A stretch of 53,631 nt of DNA, from positions 3,048,408 to 3,102,038 of the forward strand of contig NZ_KI866530.1 of assembly GCF_000511175.1 (NCBI RefSeq), written 5' to 3'. This DNA is from Sediminibacterium salmoneum NBRC 103935 (GTDB lineage Bacteria; Bacteroidota; Bacteroidia; Chitinophagales; Chitinophagaceae). Positions 45,090 through 53,514 of this stretch are shown here, piece by piece (the stretch's first letter is position 1; every line of letters begins with the position of its first letter). Under the pieces are notes generated by a model that saw nothing but the letters and a program-made list of their open reading frames with translations, did not search any database and was not told the origin of the DNA. Both the position numbers and the translations under genes were made by a program.

Positions 45090-46001
45090 ATGATTACCAT
45101 CCCGCCCTATTTAAAAAAAGGAGATACCATCGCCATTACCTGTCCGGCCGGATACATGGATGCGATGAATATTAAAACCTGTGTGAAAACCCTTCAGCAG
45201 TGGGGCTTTCAGGTGTTGATTGGGAAAACAGTGGGCAGTAGTTCCAGCAACTATTTCAGTGGAACAGATGAAGAAAGAAGAGATGAATTGCAAGCCATGC
45301 TGGATGAGCCATCCATCAAAGCCATTCTTTGCGGACGGGGAGGTTACGGTGTTACGCGTATTATTGAACAAATCAACTTCAAAGCTTTTCGCAAACAGCC
45401 CAAGTGGATCATTGGCTTCAGCGATATCACCGTATTACATTCCTATTTATTCAGCAAGTGCAAAATAGCATCCCTGCATGCGCCGATGGCCAATGCTTTT
45501 AATAAGGGGGGGGCAAAAGGGCCCTATGTACAGTCGCTCCAAAAAGCCCTTACAGGAAAGAAAAATCAATACGAATGCAAGTCCTATTCCAAAAACAGAT
45601 TGGGGAAGGCAACCGGAGTATTAGTGGGCGGAAATCTTGCGCTGCTGGCACATCTGGCAGGTTCTTCTTTGTTATATAAAACCCGGGGTGCCATTTTATT
45701 TATTGAGGATGTAGGCGAATATCTCTACAATATAGATCGCATGTTGATTCAGTTAAAACGTGCGGGTGTATTAAAGCAATTGAGTGGGTTGATTATCGGT
45801 GGCTTTACCGAATGCAAAGACACTACCAGGCCTTTCGGTAAAAAACTCGAAGAAATTATTCAGGAACATATTGCCGAATACAATTATCCGGTTTGTTTTC
45901 ATTTCCCGGTAAGTCATGCCAAAGCCAATGTTGCGCTGAAAGTAGGTATACCAGTAAGTTTGAATGTATCCGCTCAGTCTGTTACAATGAAGGAGCTGTA
46001 G
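45090..46001 (+). CDS. LD-carboxypeptidase (S66), cytoplasmic paralogue
   Basis: 303 residues, clearly homologous to the preceding gene: both have the GDTIAITCPAG-type start, IIGFSDITVLHS with the catalytic serine, FIEDVGEYLYNIDRML and FHFPVSHAK with the histidine. It has no signal peptide, so it should act on cell-wall peptides recycled in the cytoplasm, while its partner acts outside (inference). The pair probably arose by tandem duplication. It is the last gene of the SPFH operon. Confidence 0.93.
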   Translation: MITIPPYLKKGDTIAITCPAGYMDAMNIKTCVKTLQQWGFQVLIGKTVGSSSSNYFSGTDEERRDELQAMLDEPSIKAILCGRGGYGVTRIIEQINFKAFRKQPKWIIGFSDITVLHSYLFSKCKIASLHAPMANAFNKGGAKGPYVQSLQKALTGKKNQYECKSYSKNRLGKATGVLVGGNLALLAHLAGSSLLYKTRGAILFIEDVGEYLYNIDRMLIQLKRAGVLKQLSGLIIGGFTECKDTTRPFGKKLEEIIQEHIAEYNYPVCFHFPVSHAKANVALKVGIPVSLNVSAQSVTMKEL

Positions 46002-46040
46002 AAAAAAATTAGCCTTAACCCTTTTGCTCAAATTTACCCA

Positions 46041-46847
46041 TCATTGCATGAGTTTATTCAACTCCTGCTGCATGATTTTGCTTTCAGTTAAATTGTTGTG
46101 CTCGCCTTCTGGTATGGTTATGAATGCATCTCCTTTTTTCAATAGAGGTTCTAATTTCTTTGCATTGCTATATGGAATAACGCCATCATCAGTACCATGA
46201 AAAATACGAACGGCTGCTGTTACTTTGGGTAAATAGTCAACAGTAGGAAATTTAAAATGCAATAGTTGTTGCAGGGGATACATGAATAAATAACGCCCAA
46301 GCAAAGACTTCATGCTGAAATATGGTGTTTCCAGCACCAGTGCCTTACAATCCCTTACAGATGCCAGTTGGGTGGCAATACCCGTTCCGATCGACTTTCC
46401 GTAAATAATAATTTGTTCCGGCTTAAACCGAATCTTAGCCAGCATATACAATTGCAATGCGCCTTCGTACAAATTTTCTTCAGTGAGTTCTCCGGTTGAT
46501 TTGCCAAATTTGGGATAGTCAATCATCCATACTTCGTAGTTATTGCGGGTGAAATTTTCCGCGTAAGGAGCATATCGGCCAATATTTTTCTGGTTACCAT
46601 GAAAATACAATACTACCCCTTTTCGTATGCTGTCTGGCACCGTAAAATGTACTACATGAAACTGGGTTTTGGCATCCAGCGGAATTACCGACTCCTGAAA
46701 AGGTTGCGTAAATCCATAGCTGCTGTCTGCTTCCACTGCTTTGGGGTGAAAGAGTAAATGATCCTGAAGAATAAACAATACAGAGCCAATTAACGCATAG
46801 AGCAGAAGTCCTATTTTCAGGTAATAAAAGAATGTAATTTTTTTCAC
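46041..46847 (-). CDS. Membrane-anchored BEM46-like alpha/beta hydrolase (copy 1)
   Basis: 268 residues. An N-terminal membrane helix (about 8-28) is followed by an alpha/beta-hydrolase domain. The nucleophile is in IYGKSIGTGIATQLA, the acid in FHGTDDGVIPYSN and the histidine in PEGEHNNL. KGVVLYFHGNQKN is the oxyanion loop strand. It belongs to the BEM46/ABHD13-like group and is a paralogue of the upstream gene. Substrate unknown. Convergent with the LD-carboxypeptidase gene. Confidence 0.87.
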   Translation of the reverse strand: MKKITFFYYLKIGLLLYALIGSVLFILQDHLLFHPKAVEADSSYGFTQPFQESVIPLDAKTQFHVVHFTVPDSIRKGVVLYFHGNQKNIGRYAPYAENFTRNNYEVWMIDYPKFGKSTGELTEENLYEGALQLYMLAKIRFKPEQIIIYGKSIGTGIATQLASVRDCKALVLETPYFSMKSLLGRYLFMYPLQQLLHFKFPTVDYLPKVTAAVRIFHGTDDGVIPYSNAKKLEPLLKKGDAFITIPEGEHNNLTESKIMQQELNKLMQ

Positions 46848-46873
46848 GGAACAAAGGTAAGCAGATTGCCTGC

Positions 46874-47662
46874 TTAATATTTTAAGATATCTCTGATAAA
46901 ATTATGGTACTCTGCAAAACCCGGCAGGTTATTATGCCCGCCTCCCTGAATACTGATCAGGGTTATTTTATGTGGGTTCAGTCTTTGCAGATTTTTGCTG
47001 TGTTTTATGGGAATTAACCAGTCTTTAGTGCCGTGAATGATATAAGTATGACAGTTCACTTTTCTGATCCACTGGTCGGTTTGTAATTTGTAGCGCAAAG
47101 TGAGTTTGTGTGGAATAAAGGGCGTAAATCTTTCTGCTACTTTAATGAAACTATAATAAGGGGCATCCAATATGAGGTATCGAGGGGAATTGTCTGCCGC
47201 TATTTTGGTTGCGAATCCACTGCCCAGGCTTCTGCCATATACCAGCATATGGTGTTCAGGATATTTTAGTTTGAGTTGTTCGTAAACAAACTGCATATCG
47301 GCCAGCATTTCCTTTTCACTTCTTTTTCCGGTGCTCTTTCCAAAGCCGCGATAATCTACCAGTACTACATCGTACTGAAAGCGGTAAAAATCCTTGGCAT
47401 ATTTTGCCCAGCCTTTGATGCTTCTGGAATTGCCATGAAAGTAAAGTATCAGCCCTTTGGGTTCTTTAACGTAAAAATGTAACCCATTAATGCGAACTCC
47501 GGGTGCTACATTAAAGAACAATTCCTCAAAAGGAGCATCGTATTTGTATTCAAAATCAGGGGCTAATTTTTCGGGTTTGAAAATGAGTTTTTCCTGGATA
47601 AAGTATCCTATGATTACGATAAGTAAGTAACCCCCTAATACATACAATAGAACGGTACCCAA
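46874..47662 (-). CDS. Membrane-anchored BEM46-like alpha/beta hydrolase (copy 2)
   Basis: 262 residues. It has one N-terminal membrane helix (about 3-22) and the same layout as the downstream paralogue: KGLILYFHGNSRSIKGW, nucleophile in VYGRSLGSGFATKIA, acid in IHGTKDWLIPIKHSK and histidine in GGGHNNLPG. The two genes are 26 bases apart and probably arose by tandem duplication. The kup frame ends 11 bases upstream on the same strand, so the three genes may form an operon. Confidence 0.87.
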   Translation of the reverse strand: MGTVLLYVLGGYLLIVIIGYFIQEKLIFKPEKLAPDFEYKYDAPFEELFFNVAPGVRINGLHFYVKEPKGLILYFHGNSRSIKGWAKYAKDFYRFQYDVVLVDYRGFGKSTGKRSEKEMLADMQFVYEQLKLKYPEHHMLVYGRSLGSGFATKIAADNSPRYLILDAPYYSFIKVAERFTPFIPHKLTLRYKLQTDQWIRKVNCHTYIIHGTKDWLIPIKHSKNLQRLNPHKITLISIQGGGHNNLPGFAEYHNFIRDILKY

Positions 47663-47673
47663 ATGAATTGATT

Positions 47674-49658
47674 TTATTCTTCCCCTTCCGGAAAGATACG
47701 GGATAGTTTCAACTTGGAAACCGGTGCCACAATCAATGGGAATTTCTCAATGGTAACATTGCTGGGATCCAGTCCAAAGCCCCTTTCCTCGCTTAATGAA
47801 ATTTCTTTCAGCCAGAAATAAAGTTTCATGATGATGCGTTCGAAGAAAGGTAACTCGTTGTCCTGGCTCAGGTATTTTTCCATCACGATAAACTGGAAGT
47901 CGCCAACAATATTGTTTTTCTCCAGGCTTTCGTAGCGGCTGGTAATATTTACTTCTTTGTTCTTCACCAGTTCTTCCACCACTTTTCTGAACATCAGATT
48001 GATGCGGTGTTCTACCCTGAATCCCAGTCTGAATTCAATACGGATGATATCGTTGGGAATAATATGTTCAACGGTATATTCACAGGAATAGGGATCGTCC
48101 AACACATCTACGTGAACAAACCAATAGATATCTGCTCTCTTGGGTTTTTTGTTCAGAATGGAGTAAATGATTTTGTGCTCAATCTCATTGTGATTGTTGG
48201 CACTGGTCATGTAAACCAGGTGAGTAGCATATTTGGGAATGCTCTTGTCGTTGCTGAGCTCCTGAATCATTGGAATATAATTCTCCAGCCGAACAAATTC
48301 TACGTAACGGTTTTTAATCTTACGGCTTCTGTACCATACATACATAACCGCAAACAAAGCACCGCCCACCAATAAGGTAACATAGCCTCCGTGCACAAAT
48401 TTTTCCATTAGTGCAACCAGGAATGCCGATTCATATATTAGATAGAATACAAGGAATATATAAATCCAGACAGAAGCGGTTCTTTTGAGAACTAAAAAAT
48501 TGGAATATAAAATGGTAGTTGTTAGCATGGTTACTACAATGGCCAATCCATAAGCAGCTTCCATTCTGGAAGACTCTCTGAAATACAAAACCACACCCAG
48601 ACAACCCAGAAATAAAATCAGGTTAATGCCGGGAACAAATAGTTGACCTCTTTCTTCAGAAGGGTATCTGACTTTCATTTTGGGCCATAGGTTCAGGCGT
48701 AGGGCTTCACTTATTAAGGTAAAAGAACCCGATATCATGGCCTGGCTGGCAATGATGGCAGCAGAAGTGGCAATGATAACTCCGAAAATGATAAACCACT
48801 GTGGCATTAAGTCGTAAAAAGCATTGATTCCAAACTGGGCTTTATTAGCTGCATTTACCATCAACCCTTTATGTGTACTTAACAACAAAGCACCCTGTCC
48901 AAAGTAGTTCAGTAAAAGACAGATTTTTACATAAATCCAGGAAATTCGGATATTTCCTCTTCCACAGTGTCCCAAATCGGAATAGAGAGCTTCTGCACCG
49001 GTAGTACAAAGAAAAACAGCACCCAGTAGCCAGAAACCATTTGGATAAGTAATCAGCAGTTTAATGCCGTAATAAGGGTTCAGTGCTTTAAAGACGGACC
49101 ATTCATTTCCCATATGAGCCAGTCCAAGTATGGCCAACATGGTAAACCAGATCGTCATAATGGGGCCAAACAATTTTCCAATACTTGCGGTACCAAATTG
49201 TTGCATAAAAAAGATAAGTGCCAATATGCCGATTACAATGAAAACAATGCTGTCTGTTGTAATAGATTGCATAGCAGGTAATTCCTTCAGGCCCTCAATG
49301 GCAGAAGTAACCGAAATTGGCGGAGTGATAATGCCGTCTGCCAGCAGTGCTGCACCCCCAATCATAGCGGGAATAACCAGCCATTTTTTCTTCGTCTTAC
49401 CAGGGCATACAAAGCAAAAGTTCCCCCTTCACCCTTGTTGTCTGCATTCAGAATCATCAATACATACTTCACCGTGGTTTGCAGCGTAATGGTCCAGATA
49501 ATACAGGAAAGGGCACCAATAATCAGTTCTTCTGAAATAACCCTGTTGGTAATAATCGCGTTAAAAACGTAAAGAGGAGATGTGCCGATGTCACCGTAAA
49601 TAATCCCTAAAGCAATCAAGAGACCAGCACCGGTAACTTTGTTGATATTTTTACTCAC
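47674..49658 (-). pseudogene. kup: Kup potassium uptake transporter, apparent -1 frameshift
   Basis: Kup/HAK/KT family K+:H+ symporter. Two overlapping frames together make one protein: 49658-49362 gives the N-terminus (GIIYGDIGTSPLYV, NKGEGGTFALYALVRRRK), and 49365-47674 gives GGAALLADGIITPPISV and the rest. The break is in a 6-T run at 49384-49389 (A6 on the coding strand). One extra base restores RRRKKWLVIPAMIGGAALLADG and a protein of 661 residues, a normal Kup length with 12 membrane helices and a C-terminal cytoplasmic domain. A good promoter is present at 49698-49727. The gene is probably intact in the living organism. Confidence 0.9.
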
Positions 49659-49697
49659 AAAAGAAGCGTTGAAGCATTAAATTGAATCAATCTTTAA

Positions 49698-49727
49698 CAA
49701 ATGTATGGGTAATTTGTATAAACCAAA
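49698..49727 (-). promoter_or_regulatory. Promoter of kup
   Basis: On the minus strand, TTTG (49727-49724) and TACATTTG (49705-49698) are separated by 18 bases, matching the -33/-7 pattern of Bacteroidota. The kup ATG at 49658 is 40 bases downstream of the -7 element. Confidence 0.75.
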
Positions 49728-49743
49728 TGATTGGTACAAACCG

Positions 49744-49751
49744 TACATTTG
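49744..49751 (+). promoter_or_regulatory. -7 element for the 49.8-kb exported protein
   Basis: TACATTTG is an exact TAnnTTTG match, 20 bases before the ATG at 49771. It lies downstream of the TTG at 49731 that would otherwise open the frame, which argues for 49771 as the true start. No well-spaced -33 element was seen. Confidence 0.6.
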
Positions 49752-49770
49752 AACTATAAAGATAGTGCGT

Positions 49771-51353
49771 ATGAAAAGGTCATTTCTGTTTTTTTATGGG
49801 CTATGTTAGCAACTTGTGCATCCGTGTCTGCTCAGAGCATCGTTTATTCTGAACCAGACCGGGATGACCCCCGCACGTTGAATTTTGAAGTGGTTGGTAA
49901 AATAGGCGGTAAGTTCCTGATTTATAAAAATGCCAGGGACGACCATTTCTTTTCCGTTTACGATTCGGAAATGAAATTGAGCGCAAAGGTTAAAGCAGAT
50001 TTTCTGCCTTCCAGAACTAAAATACTGGGAACAGATTTCTTGGCCTATCCCGATTTTACCTATTTTATTTATCAGTATCAGCAAAGAAATATCTACTATG
50101 TAATGGCTGCCAAAATTGGTCCGGAAGGAAAAATTATGGGGGAGGTAACCATGCTGGATACTACATCCGGTATTGGCTACACGGCCAATAACAGAATCTA
50201 TACTATTGTTAACAGCGAAGACAAACAGAAGCTGGGCGCATTTAAAATCAGTACCCGCAACGAAAAAGAACACGTGATTACTTCCTGTGTATTCAATAAG
50301 GAACTGAATCAGCTGGAGAAAGTAAGGATTCCGGTTCCCATGCCAGACAGAAACGATTACCTGGGTGAGTTTGGTTTAGACAATGAGGGCAATCTGGTTT
50401 GTTTAAGAGAGTCTTCGGTAGCGGCTAATGAGAGTGTTATTAAAGTGAGTCTGGTGATAAAATCACTCGGCAGCATCAATCCCACCATCAGTGAAGTAAA
50501 AGTAAAAAACCTGTTTCTCGACGATATCCGAATAAAGATTGACAACCTGAATAAAAAAATTCTGATTACTTCTTTTTTCAGTAAGCAGAAAAGAGGCAAT
50601 ATTGATGGTTTGTACTATACCCTCTGGGACAAGAAAAACGGTACTGAATTGCTGAATGCCACTACGGTTTTTACCGATGAATTCAGAGCAGATGTAAAGG
50701 GAGAAGGGTCTACCAAGACTGCTTTCAATGATTTTTATTTAAAGAACCTTATTCTGCGCAGAGACGGTGGATTCATGATGATAGCAGAATCTGCCTACAT
50801 GAATTCAAGGGGAAACAATTTCAATCGCTGGGATATGATGAACCGGAGTCCTTTATATAACCCTTATTTTGGTTCAGGGTTTGGGATGGGGATGGGGATG
50901 GGATTCGGTGGCTACTATCCTTATGGATCCGGCTTCAATGCTTATCCCTGGGGATCGCCCTGGGGAATGAATAATATGGGTGGAAATAATGTTACCCGGT
51001 ATTTCTCGGATAATATTGCCATCATTTCATTTGAACCAGATGGAAAAATGGAGTGGAGTAATGTAATACGTAAAACCCAGTTCGACGACAATACCGATAA
51101 TTATATTGGGTATGGCTTAATGAACTCAGGAGACCAGATTCGTTTTCTGTTTAATATTCAGGAGAAACGCAACAATGTTTTAACCGACCAGGCAATGTCT
51201 CCTCAGGGACAGATCGACCGCAATCCAACCCTTAAGAATCTGGAAAGAGGATACGATTTCATGCCCAGACATGCCAAGCAAACCGGGTCCAGACAGGCGA
51301 TTATTCCTTGTATGTACAGGGGGTTCACCTGTTTTGCCAAAATAGATTATTAA
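49771..51353 (+). pseudogene. Exported protein of unknown function, apparent -1 frameshift in the signal peptide
   Basis: ATG at 49771 starts MKRSFLFF and then meets a stop. One extra T in the 7-T run at 49789-49795 gives a perfect Sec signal peptide (MKRSFLFFLWAMLATC, ending SVSAQ) joined to the long frame to 51353, 527 residues. The mature protein is mostly beta-strand with repeated segments that may form a propeller; I do not recognise a family. Residues around 365-415 are very rich in Gly, Met, Tyr and Trp. Without correction the frame would open at TTG 49731, upstream of the -7 element, with no proper leader. Confidence 0.8.
50883..50902 (+). repeat. GGGGAT tandem repeat with G-quadruplex motif
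   Basis: Four G-runs of 3, 4, 4 and 3 bases, each separated by AT, occur on the coding strand inside the Gly/Met-rich part of the exported protein gene. The pattern fits the G-quadruplex rule and is also a slippage-prone hexamer repeat encoding Gly-Met pairs. Confidence 0.7.
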
Positions 51354-51362
51354 CTTGCGTCC

Positions 51363-52346
51363 GTGGTATTTTTATTCAGAGACAAATCGATTATTAATAT
51401 TTTATTTTTACTGCTGCTCAGTTTGCTGGTGCACGCGCATGGTTTCTTTTTACCGGTTCCGGTAGAAGCTAACTTGAACACTGGCTATCTGGGATTTCTG
51501 TTGCAGCATTATCTGAAACCTTTGCTGGGAGAAGCCGCTTTCTGGGTGTATATCCTCATTGTAATGGTACAGGCCATACGGCTAAACTTTTTACTGGCAG
51601 AACAGAAAATGTATCCACAGTCTAGTTATACCGTGGCCATGACTTATGTGTTGCTCACCGGATTGTTTCCGGAATGGTCTGTTATTTCACCAGCTTTGCT
51701 GGCCAATTTTCTGCTGATCTGGATATACATTAAATTAACCAGACTCTACAACAATCCCGCACCCAAAACACTATTGTTTAATATAGGATTACTCGTTGCC
51801 ATTATGGTACTCTGTTATCATCCTACAGCATTGGTTGTTCCGGTTGTTTTGTTTGCACTGGGTATCATGCGGGCTTTCAAATTACAGGAATGGTTTACCC
51901 TGATTATGGGGATGGTATTGCCTTATTATTTTCTGGCATCCGGATTGTATTTAACGAATCAGTTACCCCTGATCAGTAACTGGCTGCCAGATTTGGAAAT
52001 TCCCACAAAGCTAACTCCGCTAACGCAGTCTGAATGGATTGGGTTGTCGGCTTTTCTGATCAGCTTTTTTATCGGTCTTTTTTTCTGGCAGCAATTCAAC
52101 AGCAGACTGGTGATTCAGATGAGGAAGAACTGGTCTTCCCTGCTGGTGATGACCTTAATTCTGGCCATTGCCCCTGTTGCATTTCATCATGCCGGATTTG
52201 AAGCAGCCCTGCTTTGTCTGGTGCCGGTGGTTCCATTTGCTGCGGCTGGTTTTTCTTATCCCAGGCGATTGCTTTTCCCCAATTTGATATTCTGGCTGCT
52301 TTTGGCCGCAGTTATGTACAATAATTGGCAAATCGTTAAATTTTAG
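51363..52346 (+). CDS. Polytopic membrane protein (DUF6427-like), function unknown
   Basis: 327 residues starting with GTG at 51363, 9 bases after the preceding stop. About nine or ten hydrophobic segments cover nearly the whole protein. FRDKSIINILFLLLLSLLVHA at the start and the C-terminal SYPRRLLFPNLIFW segment are features I associate with a family of Bacteroidota membrane proteins (DUF6427), recalled from memory. No catalytic motif is visible. purQ follows 49 bases later with its own promoter. Confidence 0.75.
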   Translation: MVFLFRDKSIINILFLLLLSLLVHAHGFFLPVPVEANLNTGYLGFLLQHYLKPLLGEAAFWVYILIVMVQAIRLNFLLAEQKMYPQSSYTVAMTYVLLTGLFPEWSVISPALLANFLLIWIYIKLTRLYNNPAPKTLLFNIGLLVAIMVLCYHPTALVVPVVLFALGIMRAFKLQEWFTLIMGMVLPYYFLASGLYLTNQLPLISNWLPDLEIPTKLTPLTQSEWIGLSAFLISFFIGLFFWQQFNSRLVIQMRKNWSSLLVMTLILAIAPVAFHHAGFEAALLCLVPVVPFAAAGFSYPRRLLFPNLIFWLLLAAVMYNNWQIVKF

Positions 52347-52369
52347 GCATTCTTTCTCTTTCTGGATTG

Positions 52370-52377
52370 TACCTTTG
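52370..52377 (+). promoter_or_regulatory. -7 promoter element for purQ
   Basis: TACCTTTG is an exact TAnnTTTG match 18 bases before the purQ ATG at 52396. The -33 region is T/C-rich without a clear TTTG at 19 bases. Confidence 0.6.
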
Positions 52378-52395
52378 TGCCTAAATCTAAATTAC

Positions 52396-53055
52396 ATGAA
52401 ACTAGGGGTGGTGGTTTTCCCGGGATCCAATTGCGACAGAGACATGCAGGATGCATTACAGAACGACCTGAACAAGGAAGTGATTATGTTATGGCACAAA
52501 GACAAAGATTTGTCGGCTTTCTCAACAGAAGATTGTATTGTACTTCCTGGTGGATTTTCCTACGGAGATTACCTGCGTTGTGGTGCCATTGCCCGTTTTA
52601 GTCCAATGATGCAATCGGTGATTGATTTTGCCAATCGCGGAGGTAAAGTGCTGGGTGTTTGTAATGGATTTCAGATTCTTTGTGAGAGCGGCCTTTTACC
52701 CGGTGTGCTTTTACAAAATGCCAATCAACAATTTATCTGTAAAAACGTTTATATAACCAATCCTGCAACTGGCGCCATGAAGATTCCTATTGCACACGGA
52801 GAGGGCAGATTTCATGCAGATGAAGCTACCCTGGACGAATTGGAAAAAAACAACCAGGTTTTATTCCATTATTCTGATGCAGCAGGTAATATTACAGCAG
52901 AAGCCAATCCAAACGGAGCGGCCCGAAATATTGCCGGTATTAGAAATGCAGGAAACAATGTTTTTGGAATGATGCCGCATCCGGAACGTGCAACATCACC
53001 TAGTCTGCACAACCTGGATGGATTGAAAGTATTTGAATTGTTGTCTATTCAATAA
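52396..53055 (+). CDS. purQ: Phosphoribosylformylglycinamidine synthase, glutaminase subunit
   Basis: 219 residues. The class I glutamine amidotransferase subunit of FGAM synthase supplies ammonia for step 4 of purine synthesis. The catalytic triad is C89 in GVCNGFQIL, H195 and E197 in MMPHPERA. PGGFSYGDYLRCGAIAR (51-67) is characteristic of PurQ. The frame is open to 52375, but ATG at 52396 (MKLGVVVFPG) gives the family start and follows the -7 element. Other pur genes are not adjacent; DsbD-related genes follow. Confidence 0.96.
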   Translation: MKLGVVVFPGSNCDRDMQDALQNDLNKEVIMLWHKDKDLSAFSTEDCIVLPGGFSYGDYLRCGAIARFSPMMQSVIDFANRGGKVLGVCNGFQILCESGLLPGVLLQNANQQFICKNVYITNPATGAMKIPIAHGEGRFHADEATLDELEKNNQVLFHYSDAAGNITAEANPNGAARNIAGIRNAGNNVFGMMPHPERATSPSLHNLDGLKVFELLSIQ

Positions 53056-53061
53056 GAAAAA

Positions 53062-53513
53062 ATGAAAAAATTACTAAGCGTTTTGGTTGTTTTGATGAGT
53101 CTGGGTTCTGTAAGCGCACAGATAAAAGATCCGGTGTCATGGACATTTGAAGCAAAGAAAAAACAGCTGATATTTACGAGCTGGTAATTACGGCCAATAT
53201 CCCCAAGCCCTGGCATATGTATTCACAAAATATGCCAAGCGGAGGTCCTGTTCCAACCAAGATTGTTCTAAACCCTAATCCATTGATAAAGCCCCAGGGC
53301 AAGCCCAAAGAACAAGGGAAACTGGAAAAAATCAATGATAAGATTTTCGATATGGAAGTGTTGTTCTACAGTGGCAAAGTGGTGTACACACAGGTGGTGA
53401 AAGTGAAGCCAGGAATCAAGACCAATGTAGCAGGATATGTAAACTATATGGTTTGCGACGACGAGCAATGCCTGCCTCCAACCAAAAAACAATTTGACAT
53501 TAAGTTATTATAA
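53062..53513 (+). pseudogene. Exported DsbD N-terminal-domain protein, apparent -1 frameshift
   Basis: ATG at 53062 opens a Sec signal peptide (MKKLLSVLVVLMSLGS, ending VSAQ), then the frame stops near residue 42. The 6-A run at 53158-53163 is one base short; a seventh A joins EAKKK to TADIYELVITANIPKPWHMY and the rest, giving 150 residues. The mature part resembles the periplasmic alpha domain of DsbD (thiol:disulfide interchange), including the CDDEQCLPPTKK segment with a Cys pair C-x4-C that suits redox work. A DsbD-like gene follows after one base. Confidence 0.82.
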
Positions 53514-53514
53514 T

